Below are positions 9,573 to 17,523 of a DNA stretch of 59,150 bases, one piece after another. The notes beneath the pieces are model-generated. The model saw nothing but the letters and a program-made list of their open reading frames with translations. It made no database searches and had not been told where the DNA came from. Location of the stretch: NCBI GenBank assembly GCA_029907605.1, contig JARYLO010000005.1, forward strand, positions 1-59,150, given 5' to 3'. Source of the stretch: Sedimentisphaerales bacterium (lineage in GTDB: Bacteria > Planctomycetota > Phycisphaerae > Sedimentisphaerales > Anaerobacaceae). Both the position numbers and the translations under genes were made by a program. The first letter of the stretch is position 1. The number at the start of each line of letters is the position of its first letter.

Positions 9573-10081
9573 CAGCCTTGCTCCTGTTCCATCTCCTTGG
9601 TCAGGAAGTCCAAAACGTCCCTGTAGGTCTTGAGCATCAGGTCCCTTGCCTCCTTGGAAAGCAAGCCTACCACCTTGCACAGCTTCTGATAGCGGCCAGG
9701 CAAGAGCCTGCTGGCAAACTCCCTACCTTGCTCGGTCAGGCAGGCAACGATCATCCTGCGATCGCTTGGGTGGGGCATCCGTGACGTATAGCCGAGCCTC
9801 TCGAGGCCATCGAGGGCGTTGGTCATGGCAGAGCGGCTCAGACCCACCTCTTCAGAGAGCATCGCAGGGGTCATGTCCACATCCTGGTTGTGGAATAGGA
9901 CCTCCAGGATCTCCACCTGTGTGAAGTTCACCCCCACCCCGGCCAACAACTGCTCGATGGCAGTATGCATGCGGCGGTGCAGGTCTGCAATCTCCAGGCC
10001 TTCCCTGAGGAGCCCAGGCTCTATTCCTTCCAGGCCTCTGGCAAACTCGACGATCTTATCTATGGTCTTGTTGCTCGGCAC
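9572..10081 (-). CDS. MarR-family repressor of the efflux operon
   Basis: 169 residues with the MarR winged helix: MTPAMLSEEVGLSRSAMTNA as the helix-turn-helix and RMPHPSDRRMIVACLT as the wing with the conserved DRR. Helical dimerisation segments lie at both ends. As first gene of the efflux operon it most likely represses its own promoter and is released by pump substrates; this is inference from family and position. A good promoter and two palindromes lie 40-75 bases upstream. Confidence 0.9.
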   Translation of the reverse strand: MPSNKTIDKIVEFARGLEGIEPGLLREGLEIADLHRRMHTAIEQLLAGVGVNFTQVEILEVLFHNQDVDMTPAMLSEEVGLSRSAMTNALDGLERLGYTSRMPHPSDRRMIVACLTEQGREFASRLLPGRYQKLCKVVGLLSKEARDLMLKTYRDVLDFLTKEMEQEQG

Positions 10082-10122
10082 ACAACTGCTCCTTTACTGA
10101 CGGAGACCTTGGTTATAATACG

Positions 10123-10153
10123 CCATGTAATAATATGGGTTCGAATTATTCGA
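10123..10153. promoter_or_regulatory. Candidate MarR operator palindromes
   Basis: TCGAATTATTCGA at 10141-10153 is a perfect 6-base inverted repeat around one central base. It sits in the promoter spacer against the -35 hexamer. A weaker dyad, CCAT-N8-ATGG (10123-10138), covers the -10 box. MarR proteins bind palindromes of this size overlapping their own promoter, so autorepression is the natural reading. Binding itself is inferred. Confidence 0.5.
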
Positions 10154-10158
10154 GTCAA
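10130..10158 (-). promoter_or_regulatory. Promoter of the marR-efflux operon
   Basis: On the minus strand TTGACT (10158-10153) is followed after exactly 17 bases by TATTAT (10135-10130). This is a near-consensus sigma-70 promoter with a predicted start near 10123, about 40 bases ahead of the MarR start codon. Confidence 0.7.
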
Positions 10159-10212
10159 CATAATTCACACTAGAATTCATTGGGGTACACCATGTGTTGG
10201 ATATGACCGACT

Positions 10213-11226
10213 GTGGGAAGGAGTTTGTATCCAAGAAGACTACTGGCGATTGAGGCCCTGTTGGGACTGGGCGTTGTGTGCCCTGGTCTGTTAGCGGATC
10301 CCCCAAAAACGGGCTCGGTATGGTCTGTCTCGGTTGCCCTAGACAACGACGCATTTGTTGGCGCTGATAGGCTTTATACCAGTGGGGTGGCAGTGGCGAT
10401 CCAGCAATCCGGGGGTACCCTCCTGGATCCGATCGTAGATAGACTTCCGGCCTGGTGTATCGCAGGCGATAGGGTGGTAGGCTATCAATTTGGGCAGATC
10501 ATCTGTACGCCCTCTGATATAAGCCTACCCAGGCCAGACCCGAACGATCGCGCCTATTGTGGAGTGCTGTTTGTAGGCCTGAGCACCTGTTTCGAACAAC
10601 CAGACTCCTACTGGGGCCTGCGGCTGACAGCAGGTGTGGTAGGCCCGTGGTCATTGGCTGAACAGACCCAGACAAAGGTGCATCAGTGGCTTGGCTGTCA
10701 GGTCCCTATGGGGTGGGATTACCAGATCCATAATGAGCCGATCCTCAACCTGACATATGAGTACAAGCAAAGGCTCATACTCTTAGGCCAGCGCAATGGT
10801 GCGTGTGTGGAGGCAATACCATCCTTTCAGTCTTCGGCGGGCAATGCGCTAGCCAACGTGATGATCGGTGGCCAGGCCAGGATGGGGATCAATCTGCCAC
10901 AGGACTTTGGCACCACCCAGATGCAGGGCATGGCACACCTGCCTTCCCCTCATTCTGCAAGACCTGTATCTGAGGGATTGGGGCTGCATGTGTATGGCTC
11001 AGCGTACCTCTCGGCAGTCCTGAGGAACATAACCCTTGATGGGAACACCTTCCGTGAAGGCCCCAGGGTAGACAAGCTCCCGTTCGTGCCTGCTGCTGAG
11101 GTGGGCATTGGCATTGCCACCAGGCACCTCAAGCTGGTCCTGGCCTATGTGGTAGTGGGCAAGGAGTTCAAGACACAACGGGGTCACGAAAAATACGGCA
11201 GCCTTGGGCTTGCTTATACCTTCTGA
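10213..11226 (+). CDS. LpxR-like lipid A 3'-O-deacylase, outer-membrane beta-barrel
   Basis: About 337 residues. After a signal-like N-terminus (IEALLGLGVVCPGLLA) comes VALDNDAFVGADRLYTSGV, matching the LpxR active-site strand with its Asn-Asp pair and Thr/Ser. RAYCGVLFVG and then HQWLGCQVPMGWDYQIHNEP match the conserved His and GWD..NEP segment. It ends in aromatic YTF, as barrels do. LpxR removes the 3'-acyloxyacyl chain of lipid A in the outer membrane. The start is uncertain: GTG 10213 is listed, but GGAAGGAG lies at 10216-10223, so a non-ATG start just downstream is possible. It is divergent from marR and shares its 131-base control region. Confidence 0.75.
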   Translation: MGRSLYPRRLLAIEALLGLGVVCPGLLADPPKTGSVWSVSVALDNDAFVGADRLYTSGVAVAIQQSGGTLLDPIVDRLPAWCIAGDRVVGYQFGQIICTPSDISLPRPDPNDRAYCGVLFVGLSTCFEQPDSYWGLRLTAGVVGPWSLAEQTQTKVHQWLGCQVPMGWDYQIHNEPILNLTYEYKQRLILLGQRNGACVEAIPSFQSSAGNALANVMIGGQARMGINLPQDFGTTQMQGMAHLPSPHSARPVSEGLGLHVYGSAYLSAVLRNITLDGNTFREGPRVDKLPFVPAAEVGIGIATRHLKLVLAYVVVGKEFKTQRGHEKYGSLGLAYTF

Positions 11227-11283
11227 AGATGCAATGCCACACCCAAAATGCGATCGGCCTTGGTGCATGCCCAGCCCAATAAC

Positions 11284-11967
11284 CTACCTTTGCGATGGGC
11301 ACTTCTTCAGGCACAAGAACCAGTCGAGGCACTTGACATCCGGATCGTGTGTTTCCACCCGTTCCTTTGCCTGGCCGCAGGAGCCAGGAGGAGGTATGAT
11401 CACGTCGTCACCAGGCTGCCAGTTGGCAGGGGTCGCGATCTTGTACTGATCTGCATATTGGAGGGCAGTAAGCAGCCTCAAGATCTCATTGATGTTCCTG
11501 CCATTGGACAGCGGATAGTACAGTATGGCCCTGACCTTTGCCTGGGGGTCTATGATAAATACCGCTCGTACGGCCTGTGTGTTGCTTGCCCCTGGCTGGA
11601 GCATGCCGAACTTCCTGGAGACCTCCATGGTCAGGTCGCTGATCACAGGGAAATTTACTTCCACCCCCTTCATGCCCTTGTATTCAATCCTCTCCTTTAT
11701 GGTGCGGAGCCAGGCGATATGGCTGTATGTACTGTCGATAGATAATCCAAGTAGCTTGCAGTTCCTCTTCTCGAACTCCGGCTGCATGGTCGCGAACGTC
11801 ATGAACTCTGTGGTACACACGGGAGTAAAGTCTGCCGGATGTGAGAAGAACACCACCCATTTGCCCTTGAAGTCCTCAGGGAAGCTGATAGGACCTTGCG
11901 TGGTCTCGGCCTTGAACGAAGGGGCAGTGTCGCCTATTAACGGTAACCGGGTGACTTCCTGTTCCAT
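11284..11967 (-). CDS. Peroxiredoxin, archaeal-type 1-Cys/Prx6 family
   Basis: 227 residues. The peroxidatic motif FFSHPADFTPVCTTEF is complete. It is followed by the long C-terminal extension of the Prx6 group, with WQPGDDVIIPPP and further cysteines late in the chain (CGQAK, KCLDWFLCLKKC) that could serve as resolving residues. It reduces peroxides in the cytoplasm. A GGAAAGGAG ribosome site precedes the ATG, and a separate promoter lies in the 62-base gap after the MBL gene, so it need not depend on the upstream operon. Oxygen defence fits a strict or facultative anaerobe. Confidence 0.92.
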   Translation of the reverse strand: MEQEVTRLPLIGDTAPSFKAETTQGPISFPEDFKGKWVVFFSHPADFTPVCTTEFMTFATMQPEFEKRNCKLLGLSIDSTYSHIAWLRTIKERIEYKGMKGVEVNFPVISDLTMEVSRKFGMLQPGASNTQAVRAVFIIDPQAKVRAILYYPLSNGRNINEILRLLTALQYADQYKIATPANWQPGDDVIIPPPGSCGQAKERVETHDPDVKCLDWFLCLKKCPSQR

Positions 11968-12011
11968 ATCGGTCTCCTTTCCTTTTGGCTTACTAGATCA
12001 CTGCAATTAGT

Positions 12012-12040
12012 AATCTATCCTGGTTAGTATCAGCAGTCAA
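12012..12040 (-). promoter_or_regulatory. Promoter of the peroxiredoxin gene
   Basis: Minus-strand TTGACT (12040-12035, overlapping the end of the MBL gene) and TAGATT (12017-12012) are 17 bases apart. The predicted start is about 40 bases upstream of the peroxiredoxin ATG. Confidence 0.55.
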
Positions 12041-12878
12041 ATAAGATCTCTGAGCCTGTCGCGATAGGCTTGACCAGCGAGCCAAGCTTCCTGGCCATGA
12101 ACCCGGTCGCCTCAGGTCCGGTGCAATGGCAGGGCATGATGGCCTGGATATCAAAGGCCTGCAGGGCCTCAGTGGTTGCCTCCAGTCCTTCTGTAGATGC
12201 ACTGGTCAGGTGCATGCCACCTATCACTGCACGGAAGTCTTGGAAGCCGGTCAGGGCCTTTATGGTCTGGATGGTGTTTACAACCCCTGCATGCGCACAG
12301 CCCAGTATCACGATCAGGCCTTTTCCGGTCTGGATCCACATAGCCTGGTCATCTAGGACCTGGTCCAGCCGTGTTAGGTGCGGATCCAGGAAGAATGGCC
12401 CACCTACGTCCTCGAATGGGATTTGGCGCGGTATCTGGCCTGTTATGCCGATCTGGCGTGTTATGGGATGGGGACCATTGGTGTAGATGACCTTTTCTGC
12501 CATCCGCTCAATGGATCGCCTGGCAGCAGGCGGCATACCGATCGGCTTATGTGCAGGTCCATCCAAACGCCTGAACCTTGCTTGCAAGGCAGCAGGGTGC
12601 AGGAAGATACCAGACGGCAGGTCCATATCGCCCAGGTATCGTAGCCCGCCAGTGTGGTCATAATGCCCGTGGCTGACGACCAAGGCATCTGCGCTTTCTA
12701 CAGGTATGCCCAATCTCCGGCCATTTGCCAAGAATGCATTCGATTGGCCCGTATCAAACAGGATCTTCAGGCCATATGCCTCTACCCAGATCGACAGGCC
12801 GTGCTCTGCCACCAGATCTAAACGCGGCGAGGAGTCTTCTACAAGTACCGTGATCCTTATGTTGCAACTAGTGATCAC
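12030..12878 (-). CDS. MBL-fold metallo-hydrolase, COG1237-like
   Basis: About 282 residues from a GTG at 12878, which overlaps the preceding stop codon. A longer frame exists but lies inside the neighbour. It carries the metallo-beta-lactamase zinc motif SHGHYDHTGGL. Downstream, ILGCAHAGVVNTI and AVIGGMHL plus the late MPCHCTG are typical of the dihydropterin-ribofuranosylaminobenzene-phosphate synthase-like group (COG1237). Members are often found with MinD/ferredoxin and NifX-like genes in anaerobes; the true substrate is unknown. It is the last gene of the sigma-54 driven operon. Confidence 0.8.
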   Translation of the reverse strand: MITSCNIRITVLVEDSSPRLDLVAEHGLSIWVEAYGLKILFDTGQSNAFLANGRRLGIPVESADALVVSHGHYDHTGGLRYLGDMDLPSGIFLHPAALQARFRRLDGPAHKPIGMPPAARRSIERMAEKVIYTNGPHPITRQIGITGQIPRQIPFEDVGGPFFLDPHLTRLDQVLDDQAMWIQTGKGLIVILGCAHAGVVNTIQTIKALTGFQDFRAVIGGMHLTSASTEGLEATTEALQAFDIQAIMPCHCTGPEATGFMARKLGSLVKPIATGSEILFDC

Positions 12879-13206
12879 AGAGGTTCTCGCCTGTCTGGAG
12901 GGTGCCAGCCAGGTACTGGGCCACAAGCTCATCGACCTCTAGTGCAGGTGCCCCGACCACTACGGTGATCCCATTCTGCGAGAAGAGGGCCTTTGCACGC
13001 TGACCCATGCCGCCAGCAACCACCACGTCCACGCCTTGTTCTGCGAGCCATCTGGGCAATAGTCCAGGTGCATGCGGAGGTGCGTCTACCTCCTTGCGAT
13101 CGAGGATATGCCTTTGGCCGGGATCTACCTCTACGATCGCAAACCCATCAGCGTGTCCAAAATGTGCACAAAGTCTTCCATTGGCAATAGGTACAGCTAT
13201 CCTCAT
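12868..13206 (-). CDS. NifX/NifB-C-type (dinitrogenase Fe-Mo cofactor domain) protein 1
   Basis: 112 residues beginning MRIAVPIANGRLCAHFGHAD, the classic start of the NifX-like fold with HFGHAD. Then come VVVAGGMGQRAKALFSQNGI and a short C-terminal helix. Such proteins bind or deliver metal-sulfur clusters; in the ORP protein of Desulfovibrio the cluster is a Mo-Cu sulfide. No nitrogenase genes are nearby, so a nitrogenase role is unlikely. It sits between MinD-like ATPase 1 and the MBL gene with a small overlap. Confidence 0.85.
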   Translation of the reverse strand: MRIAVPIANGRLCAHFGHADGFAIVEVDPGQRHILDRKEVDAPPHAPGLLPRWLAEQGVDVVVAGGMGQRAKALFSQNGITVVVGAPALEVDELVAQYLAGTLQTGENLCDH

Positions 13207-13218
13207 CTTGATACTCCT

Positions 13219-14088
13219 TCATTCCAATCTTCGCCAAACCTCCAGAATATCCTGGCCTGCCTGTGTATCGGTCTCGACTGCGGCCTTTTGATGGATCTGC
13301 GCCTTACTTACCTTAGGATCATACCTTACCCGACCTACCACCTTTGCGCCCAGTTGTCTTGCCTTATGTTCTATTGCGTCGGTGATCTGGGGGTTCAGGT
13401 CCCACTTGCTGACACAGACCGCCGAAGGGATACCAAAATGCTTGGCCAGGGCGATGACCCGCTGGAGGTCATGTTCGCCGGTGACGGTCGGTTCCGTGAC
13501 GATCAACACACCTGTTGCACCTGTTATGGAGGCAATGACTGGACAACCTATCCCAGGTGGTCCATCCACAATGACAAGCCTGCGGCCTTGTGCTTGGGCG
13601 ATCTGGCGGGCAGCCTCTCGAACCGTTGCTACTAGTTTGCCAGAGTTCTCTGAGGCCGCTGACAACTGCGCATGGACCATAGGGCCTACGCGGGTCTTGG
13701 AGATGAACCATTGCCCGCAATCACGCTGCACCATGTCTATGGCCTTGGCAGGGCACCACCTAGCGCATACACCGCACCCCTCGCATGCGATCGGATCTAC
13801 GGAGAAAGCCTTATCAGCGGCAGATCCGCCAGTGTGCCCGATCGCCTCGAACCTGCACAGTGCCAGGCACTTACCGCAGGCAATGCAGTCCTGTTGTCGG
13901 ATCATGGCCTGGAAACCAGCCAGGAATCTGTTACACTGTTCTACCTCTGGTCCCAGCAATAGATGCAGGTCTGCTGCATCTACGTCGCAATCTGCAATGA
14001 CCGGCCGTTCGGCAAGCACCGCAAACGATGCAGCTATGCTGGTCTTTCCAGTGCCGCCCTTACCGCTGATTATGACCAGCTCATCCAT
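13219..14088 (-). CDS. MinD-family ATPase with inserted 2[4Fe-4S] ferredoxin domain, copy 1
   Basis: 289 residues. It opens with the deviant Walker A ISGKGGTGKTSIAASFA. At about residues 65-125 there is a ferredoxin insert with two cluster motifs, CIACGKCLALCRF and CEGCGVCARWCP. The ATPase core then resumes (VDGPPGIGCPVIASITGAT, VTEPTVTGEHDL). This architecture is that of the ferredoxin-MinD pairs in ORP-type loci of anaerobes, thought to use ATP and electrons in cluster assembly or delivery. Three bases separate it from the second copy upstream. The two copies probably act as a heterodimer (inference). Confidence 0.9.
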   Translation of the reverse strand: MDELVIISGKGGTGKTSIAASFAVLAERPVIADCDVDAADLHLLLGPEVEQCNRFLAGFQAMIRQQDCIACGKCLALCRFEAIGHTGGSAADKAFSVDPIACEGCGVCARWCPAKAIDMVQRDCGQWFISKTRVGPMVHAQLSAASENSGKLVATVREAARQIAQAQGRRLVIVDGPPGIGCPVIASITGATGVLIVTEPTVTGEHDLQRVIALAKHFGIPSAVCVSKWDLNPQITDAIEHKARQLGAKVVGRVRYDPKVSKAQIHQKAAVETDTQAGQDILEVWRRLE

Positions 14089-14091
14089 AGG

Positions 14092-14919
14092 CTATCCGGA
14101 CAACCTCTCGGCCAGATACTCGAATGACCTTCTGTATTCGGCAAGTGCATCGACCACCAACTCGCCCCTGGAATATGCCTGGCCTATCCGCCGGTCCTCA
14201 TGGATCTCCAGGATGATCGGTATGCCCTCTTGTCGACAGAATCTGTGTATCCGGTCATCGCCGATCCCGACACGGTTGATCACGACCGCAGATGGTATAC
14301 GCAGCTGCCGGACCATCTGGACCGCCAGACGCAGGTCGTGCAGACCAAAGGGCGTAGGCTCTGTCACCAGTAGGACCAGGTCAGAGCCCCTCACGGTGGC
14401 CACTACTGGACATGATGTACCTGGTGGTGCATCCAGTATGACGGTGCCTTGCCTGTCCATCTTGGCCTTCACCGCCCGGATCAAGGGCGGGGCCATGGGC
14501 CTGGCGACATCCAATCTCCCTTGTATTAGCGTGATCTGTCCTGTCCTGAAGACCTCCACAGTGCCGATCCTGTGGCCTACCTCTGTGATCGCCTGCCTGG
14601 GACAGACCATCATGCACCCGCCACAGCCATGGCACATGTCAGGGAAGACGATGGGCCTTGTCCCAAAAGAGACGATGGCATGATATGCACAGAACCGTCC
14701 ACACTCACCGCAGCCATCGCACAAGCCCTGGTCCACACAAGGGATGGGTATACTTATTACCTCCTGGTAGACCGAGTCACCTTTGAGAAAGAGCCTTGCG
14801 TTGGGCTCCTCCACGTCGCAGTCCAGCAGTTGCACTTCGTTGGCCCATACCCTGGCAAGGTTTACTGCGATGGTGGTCTTGCCTGTGCCGCCTTTCCCAG
14901 ATGCGATCGCCACGATCAT
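14092..14919 (-). CDS. MinD-family ATPase with inserted 2[4Fe-4S] ferredoxin domain, copy 2
   Basis: 275 residues from ATG 14919, the start that gives the family N-terminus MIVAIASGKGGTGKTTIAVN. A longer frame overlaps the methyltransferase gene. The ferredoxin insert has CDGCGECGRFCAYHAI and CHGCGGCMMVCPRQAI. The core has LDAPPGTSCPVVATVRGSD and VTEPTPFGLHDL. It differs from copy 1 in carrying the standard KTT in Walker A. The upstream methyltransferase stop lies one base before this ATG. Confidence 0.9.
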   Translation of the reverse strand: MIVAIASGKGGTGKTTIAVNLARVWANEVQLLDCDVEEPNARLFLKGDSVYQEVISIPIPCVDQGLCDGCGECGRFCAYHAIVSFGTRPIVFPDMCHGCGGCMMVCPRQAITEVGHRIGTVEVFRTGQITLIQGRLDVARPMAPPLIRAVKAKMDRQGTVILDAPPGTSCPVVATVRGSDLVLLVTEPTPFGLHDLRLAVQMVRQLRIPSAVVINRVGIGDDRIHRFCRQEGIPIILEIHEDRRIGQAYSRGELVVDALAEYRRSFEYLAERLSG

Positions 14920-14920
14920 T

Positions 14921-15445
14921 TCAGCCCCTGGACCTATTGGCCGGCGCAAAATGGATGGTCCTGCCGATCCTGCCGCAGCACCTAAACAGACCACCAGTGC
15001 CGACCTTTGACAAGATCACATCGTCGGAAAGATGGTGGTCATCCACCGACAGAACGCCTTGGTCCTTCAATACCCGCCGCATGTCCTTCAGAACAGGCTC
15101 GATGTCATCGAGCTCATGCAAGACGTCATAAAGCAGAACTACATCTATGGATCGATCTGCGATCAGATGGATTTCCTCAGGGCCGATGGTCTCGATATTG
15201 TGCAGGCCCTTTCTGTCGGCCTTGGTTTTTACGGATCTGAGGGCAACGGGATCCCTATCAAGGGCATACACATGGCCTTGCTGGCCGGTCAACATGGCCG
15301 CAGCGATAGAGAAACCTCCAGGGCCACAACCGAAATCCAATACGGTCATGCCAGGACCGATACCAACCCGCTGCAATATCTTGGTAGGGGGCCGAAATAG
15401 GTCCCTGATACCGAATGCAAAGGCCATAAAGGTCAATCTCAGCAT
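14921..15445 (-). CDS. Class I SAM-dependent methyltransferase
   Basis: A 174-residue single-domain protein. The SAM loop VLDFGCGPGGFSIAAA is followed by YALDRDP (acidic residue for the ribose) and DVVLLYDVLHELDD, which together give a complete Rossmann methyltransferase core of the UbiE/methyltransferase-25 kind. The substrate is unknown. Its place inside an operon of cluster-assembly proteins suggests a dedicated role there rather than general metabolism. Two cysteines (FRCCGR) lie near the C-terminus. Confidence 0.85.
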   Translation of the reverse strand: MLRLTFMAFAFGIRDLFRPPTKILQRVGIGPGMTVLDFGCGPGGFSIAAAMLTGQQGHVYALDRDPVALRSVKTKADRKGLHNIETIGPEEIHLIADRSIDVVLLYDVLHELDDIEPVLKDMRRVLKDQGVLSVDDHHLSDDVILSKVGTGGLFRCCGRIGRTIHFAPANRSRG

Positions 15446-15452
15446 CCTCTGC

Positions 15453-16313
15453 TCACCTTGCAGGATTGGGCAGTACTACAAGCGATCCTATTGGATAACC
15501 TGTTATGTCTGCCACTGTTTGGCATTTAATCTGCAATAAAAACCAAATAGGCCCTTTTTCACCATAAAGGGTCTCGAGATTGCCCTGACCCTTTGCTATG
15601 ACCAGATCAGCGGCAGAAAGACGCGACCTAAACTGCTCACTACAGTCGGCAAGGAGGGTACCAGGTAGGTCTGAATCGCTCGCCATGATCTCTGCCAACT
15701 CGTGTATCCCAGCGGCGTATGCATCGCTTAGTGTTGCGTCATTCAATATCGGCCGGCCGCGCACGGCCACGACAACCCGCTTGGTTGGGAGCTGCTCGAT
15801 CAAGAGCCTGTCCAGTACGATCTCTCCTGCATTGTCCGCCAGATAAAGGATCTCATCTGCCTCAGATAGGGTGCTACGAAGGTCGGCGACCGGACCTTGG
15901 ACCGGCCAGGAGACCGCCCGACTGAGCGATCCCAATAGGGTATCGGAAATAAGATCAGTAGGTGCCCCGACGTCTATAGCATTACCTGCGATGGCCATCC
16001 TTATGGCCAGGCCCAGTGGGTCATCTGCGGTCTTGAGTTCCTGACGTAACTGTGGCAGGAGGGTAAGGAGGAATTCGTTTTGTCTTGCCTTATCCAAACG
16101 ATATGGGTCTGTACTACCAGTCATCTGGCCAAGCCGCCTGTGAAGCGATCTACTGATCACAGGAGGTGGGACATTGGGGTCTGCCTGCTCGAGTTCGGTA
16201 TATAGTTGTTCTGCGATCCTCTGCCGTTCCCGCAGGTCTGTGCACACCCTTTCCAGGGCCCGCCAGACCTGGCGTTTGAGGCAAGGTATACATGCTGGCC
16301 CGGCTAGAATCAT
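15453..16313 (-). CDS. DUF89 (ARMT1-like) metal-dependent phosphatase
   Basis: 286 residues with the N-terminal CIPCLKRQ and, at about residue 158, ILYLADNAGEIVLDRLLIEQL. There the Asp-Asn...Glu set is the metal-binding active site of DUF89 proteins. A later GQGNLETL closes the site. The family hydrolyses small phosphometabolites, damaged ones included; several archaeal and anaerobe members with the CxxC start remain uncharacterised. GAGGAAG is a good ribosome site, 10 bases after the preceding stop. In this operon a damage-control role for a cofactor intermediate is possible but unproven. Confidence 0.85.
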   Translation of the reverse strand: MILAGPACIPCLKRQVWRALERVCTDLRERQRIAEQLYTELEQADPNVPPPVISRSLHRRLGQMTGSTDPYRLDKARQNEFLLTLLPQLRQELKTADDPLGLAIRMAIAGNAIDVGAPTDLISDTLLGSLSRAVSWPVQGPVADLRSTLSEADEILYLADNAGEIVLDRLLIEQLPTKRVVVAVRGRPILNDATLSDAYAAGIHELAEIMASDSDLPGTLLADCSEQFRSRLSAADLVIAKGQGNLETLYGEKGPIWFLLQIKCQTVADITGYPIGSLVVLPNPAR

Positions 16314-16323
16314 CTATTCTTCC

Positions 16324-16686
16324 TCAGCTCCAATGTCCAGGTACATCCTCTGTTTGGGCCTCTTGCAGATCCCCACGCTTGAATGACTCTATGGCATCTG
16401 CAACCGTCGTGGCCTGGCTCATGAATACCTTGACACCTGCTGCATTCAAGACGCGAAAGGCCTTGGGCCCACAATGCCTGGTGATGACCGCCTGTGCCCC
16501 GGCACTTATGACCGCCTCAGCCGTTTGTATACCTGCACCTTGGGCACTATCGAGACTGGGCCTATTGTCCATTGCCTGAAAGGTCTGGGACTGGAGGTCG
16601 TAGATGATTATATGCCTTGTCCTGCCAAACCGGTCATCCAACCGGCTATCCAACGTCGGTCCTGTGGCTATGACAGCTATCTTCAT
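16324..16686 (-). CDS. NifX/NifB-C-type protein 2
   Basis: 120 residues: MKIAVIATGPTLDSRLDDRFG, then RTRHIIIYDL and AQAVITRHCGPKAFRVLNAAG. The DDRFGR start and the CGPKAF loop are standard for small NifX-like ORP relatives. It presumably binds a metal-sulfur cluster. It follows DUF5320 after a 79-base gap holding a strong hairpin, the only sizeable gap inside the operon. Confidence 0.87.
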   Translation of the reverse strand: MKIAVIATGPTLDSRLDDRFGRTRHIIIYDLQSQTFQAMDNRPSLDSAQGAGIQTAEAVISAGAQAVITRHCGPKAFRVLNAAGVKVFMSQATTVADAIESFKRGDLQEAQTEDVPGHWS

Positions 16687-16716
16687 ATCCCATCCTTTTC
16701 ATACGCCTATCCAAAT

Positions 16717-16765
16717 GACGAATGGTCCTGCGACAGTCGACTATTCCTGCCGCAGGACCATCGTC
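16717..16765 (-). other. Intra-operon RNA hairpin
   Basis: ATGGTCCTGCG (16722-16732) and CGCAGGACCAT (16751-16761) are perfect 11-base inverted arms. With GACG/CGTC outside and one bulge they form a stem of about 15 pairs and an 18-base loop. It directly follows the DUF5320 stop codon. No run of U follows on the transcript, so it is more likely an mRNA-stabilising or processing element than a classical terminator. Confidence 0.6.
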
Positions 16766-17086
16766 TTACTTGGTCTGGTCCTTATCAAGATCCTCGAGCC
16801 TGCTGCGGATCTGATCTAGGCGAGCCTGGAGTGCATCTGTCTGGGCCTTTAGCATCTCCTTGTCGGAGCCCCATGGAAGGGCCCAGCCAAACCTCGCCCA
16901 ACCAGGCAGGCCGGTGGCATAGAAACAATGCCTCCAGCCGCGACCTGTACCCCAGAATCCACGGCCAAGGCCGCGTCCTGGGATGTGGTTCATATAGCCA
17001 GGCACGCCATATCCAGCGCAATATCCAGCAGCACGCCCTGTCATAGGACCAGCACCAAAAGGACCTGTACCATCACCTCTAGGCAT
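16766..17086 (-). CDS. DUF5320 small protein
   Basis: 106 residues starting MPRGDGTGPFGAGPMTGRAA, rich in Gly, Arg and aromatic residues, with a C-terminal coiled coil (ARLDQIRSRLEDLDKDQTK). This is the pattern of DUF5320 proteins, which accompany NifX/MinD genes in anaerobes; their function is unknown. The start at ATG 17086 is fixed by an unusually strong ribosome site, AAAGGAGGTGA, six bases upstream. It overlaps the preceding NifX-like stop by 8 bases, so translation is coupled and output is likely high. Confidence 0.8.
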   Translation of the reverse strand: MPRGDGTGPFGAGPMTGRAAGYCAGYGVPGYMNHIPGRGLGRGFWGTGRGWRHCFYATGLPGWARFGWALPWGSDKEMLKAQTDALQARLDQIRSRLEDLDKDQTK

Positions 17087-17498
17087 AGCTATCACCTCCT
17101 TTCAATGGATCTAACCGAACACGCCAACCCCAGCCCTTGCAGCGGCAAGACCGCCATCTCCTGCCCCAGCAACCGGGCATGGTCATCTGTGGATCTGGTA
17201 GCTTACCTGCCAGGAATCTGCTGACCACATCCTCTATGCTGCCTGTCACAAATGGTATGATCCTTATCCTGTGGCTGGCCAACAGCCATGCCAGCGGCTG
17301 TGAGATCGCCCCACAGATCAGCACGTCCACGCCTAGTTGGCCCAAATACGCTGCCTTGGCCACAAGGTCGTTCTGCAATATGCGATGGGTCGACCGGGCC
17401 TTGATTCGACCATCGTCAATATCCAGCAACTCAATCTGTCTTGACGCATCGAATACGGGCGAAACCCTGTTATTCCAGATGGATATTGCCAACCGCAT
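17079..17498 (-). CDS. NifX/NifB-C-type protein 3, first gene of the ORP-like operon
   Basis: 139 residues: MRLAISIWNNRVSPVFDASR, then VDVLICGAISQPLAWLLASH, with the NifX-like fold. The C-terminal tail GCWGRRWRSCRCKGWGW is rich in Cys, Arg and Trp. It is unusual and could bind metal, or reflect the coding constraint of the overlapping downstream start. It lies 26 bases downstream of a sigma-54 element, with AAGAGGAG as ribosome site. Confidence 0.83.
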   Translation of the reverse strand: MRLAISIWNNRVSPVFDASRQIELLDIDDGRIKARSTHRILQNDLVAKAAYLGQLGVDVLICGAISQPLAWLLASHRIRIIPFVTGSIEDVVSRFLAGKLPDPQMTMPGCWGRRWRSCRCKGWGWRVRLDPLKGGDSYA

Positions 17499-17523
17499 TG
17501 TGAAAGACTCCTCTTTTTATCGC

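Noticed and set aside
13382-14683. 433-codon open frame on + strand
   Set aside because: Spans the antisense of two MinD-like ATPase genes; residue content (Ser/Pro/Arg/Cys) is typical of shadow frames.
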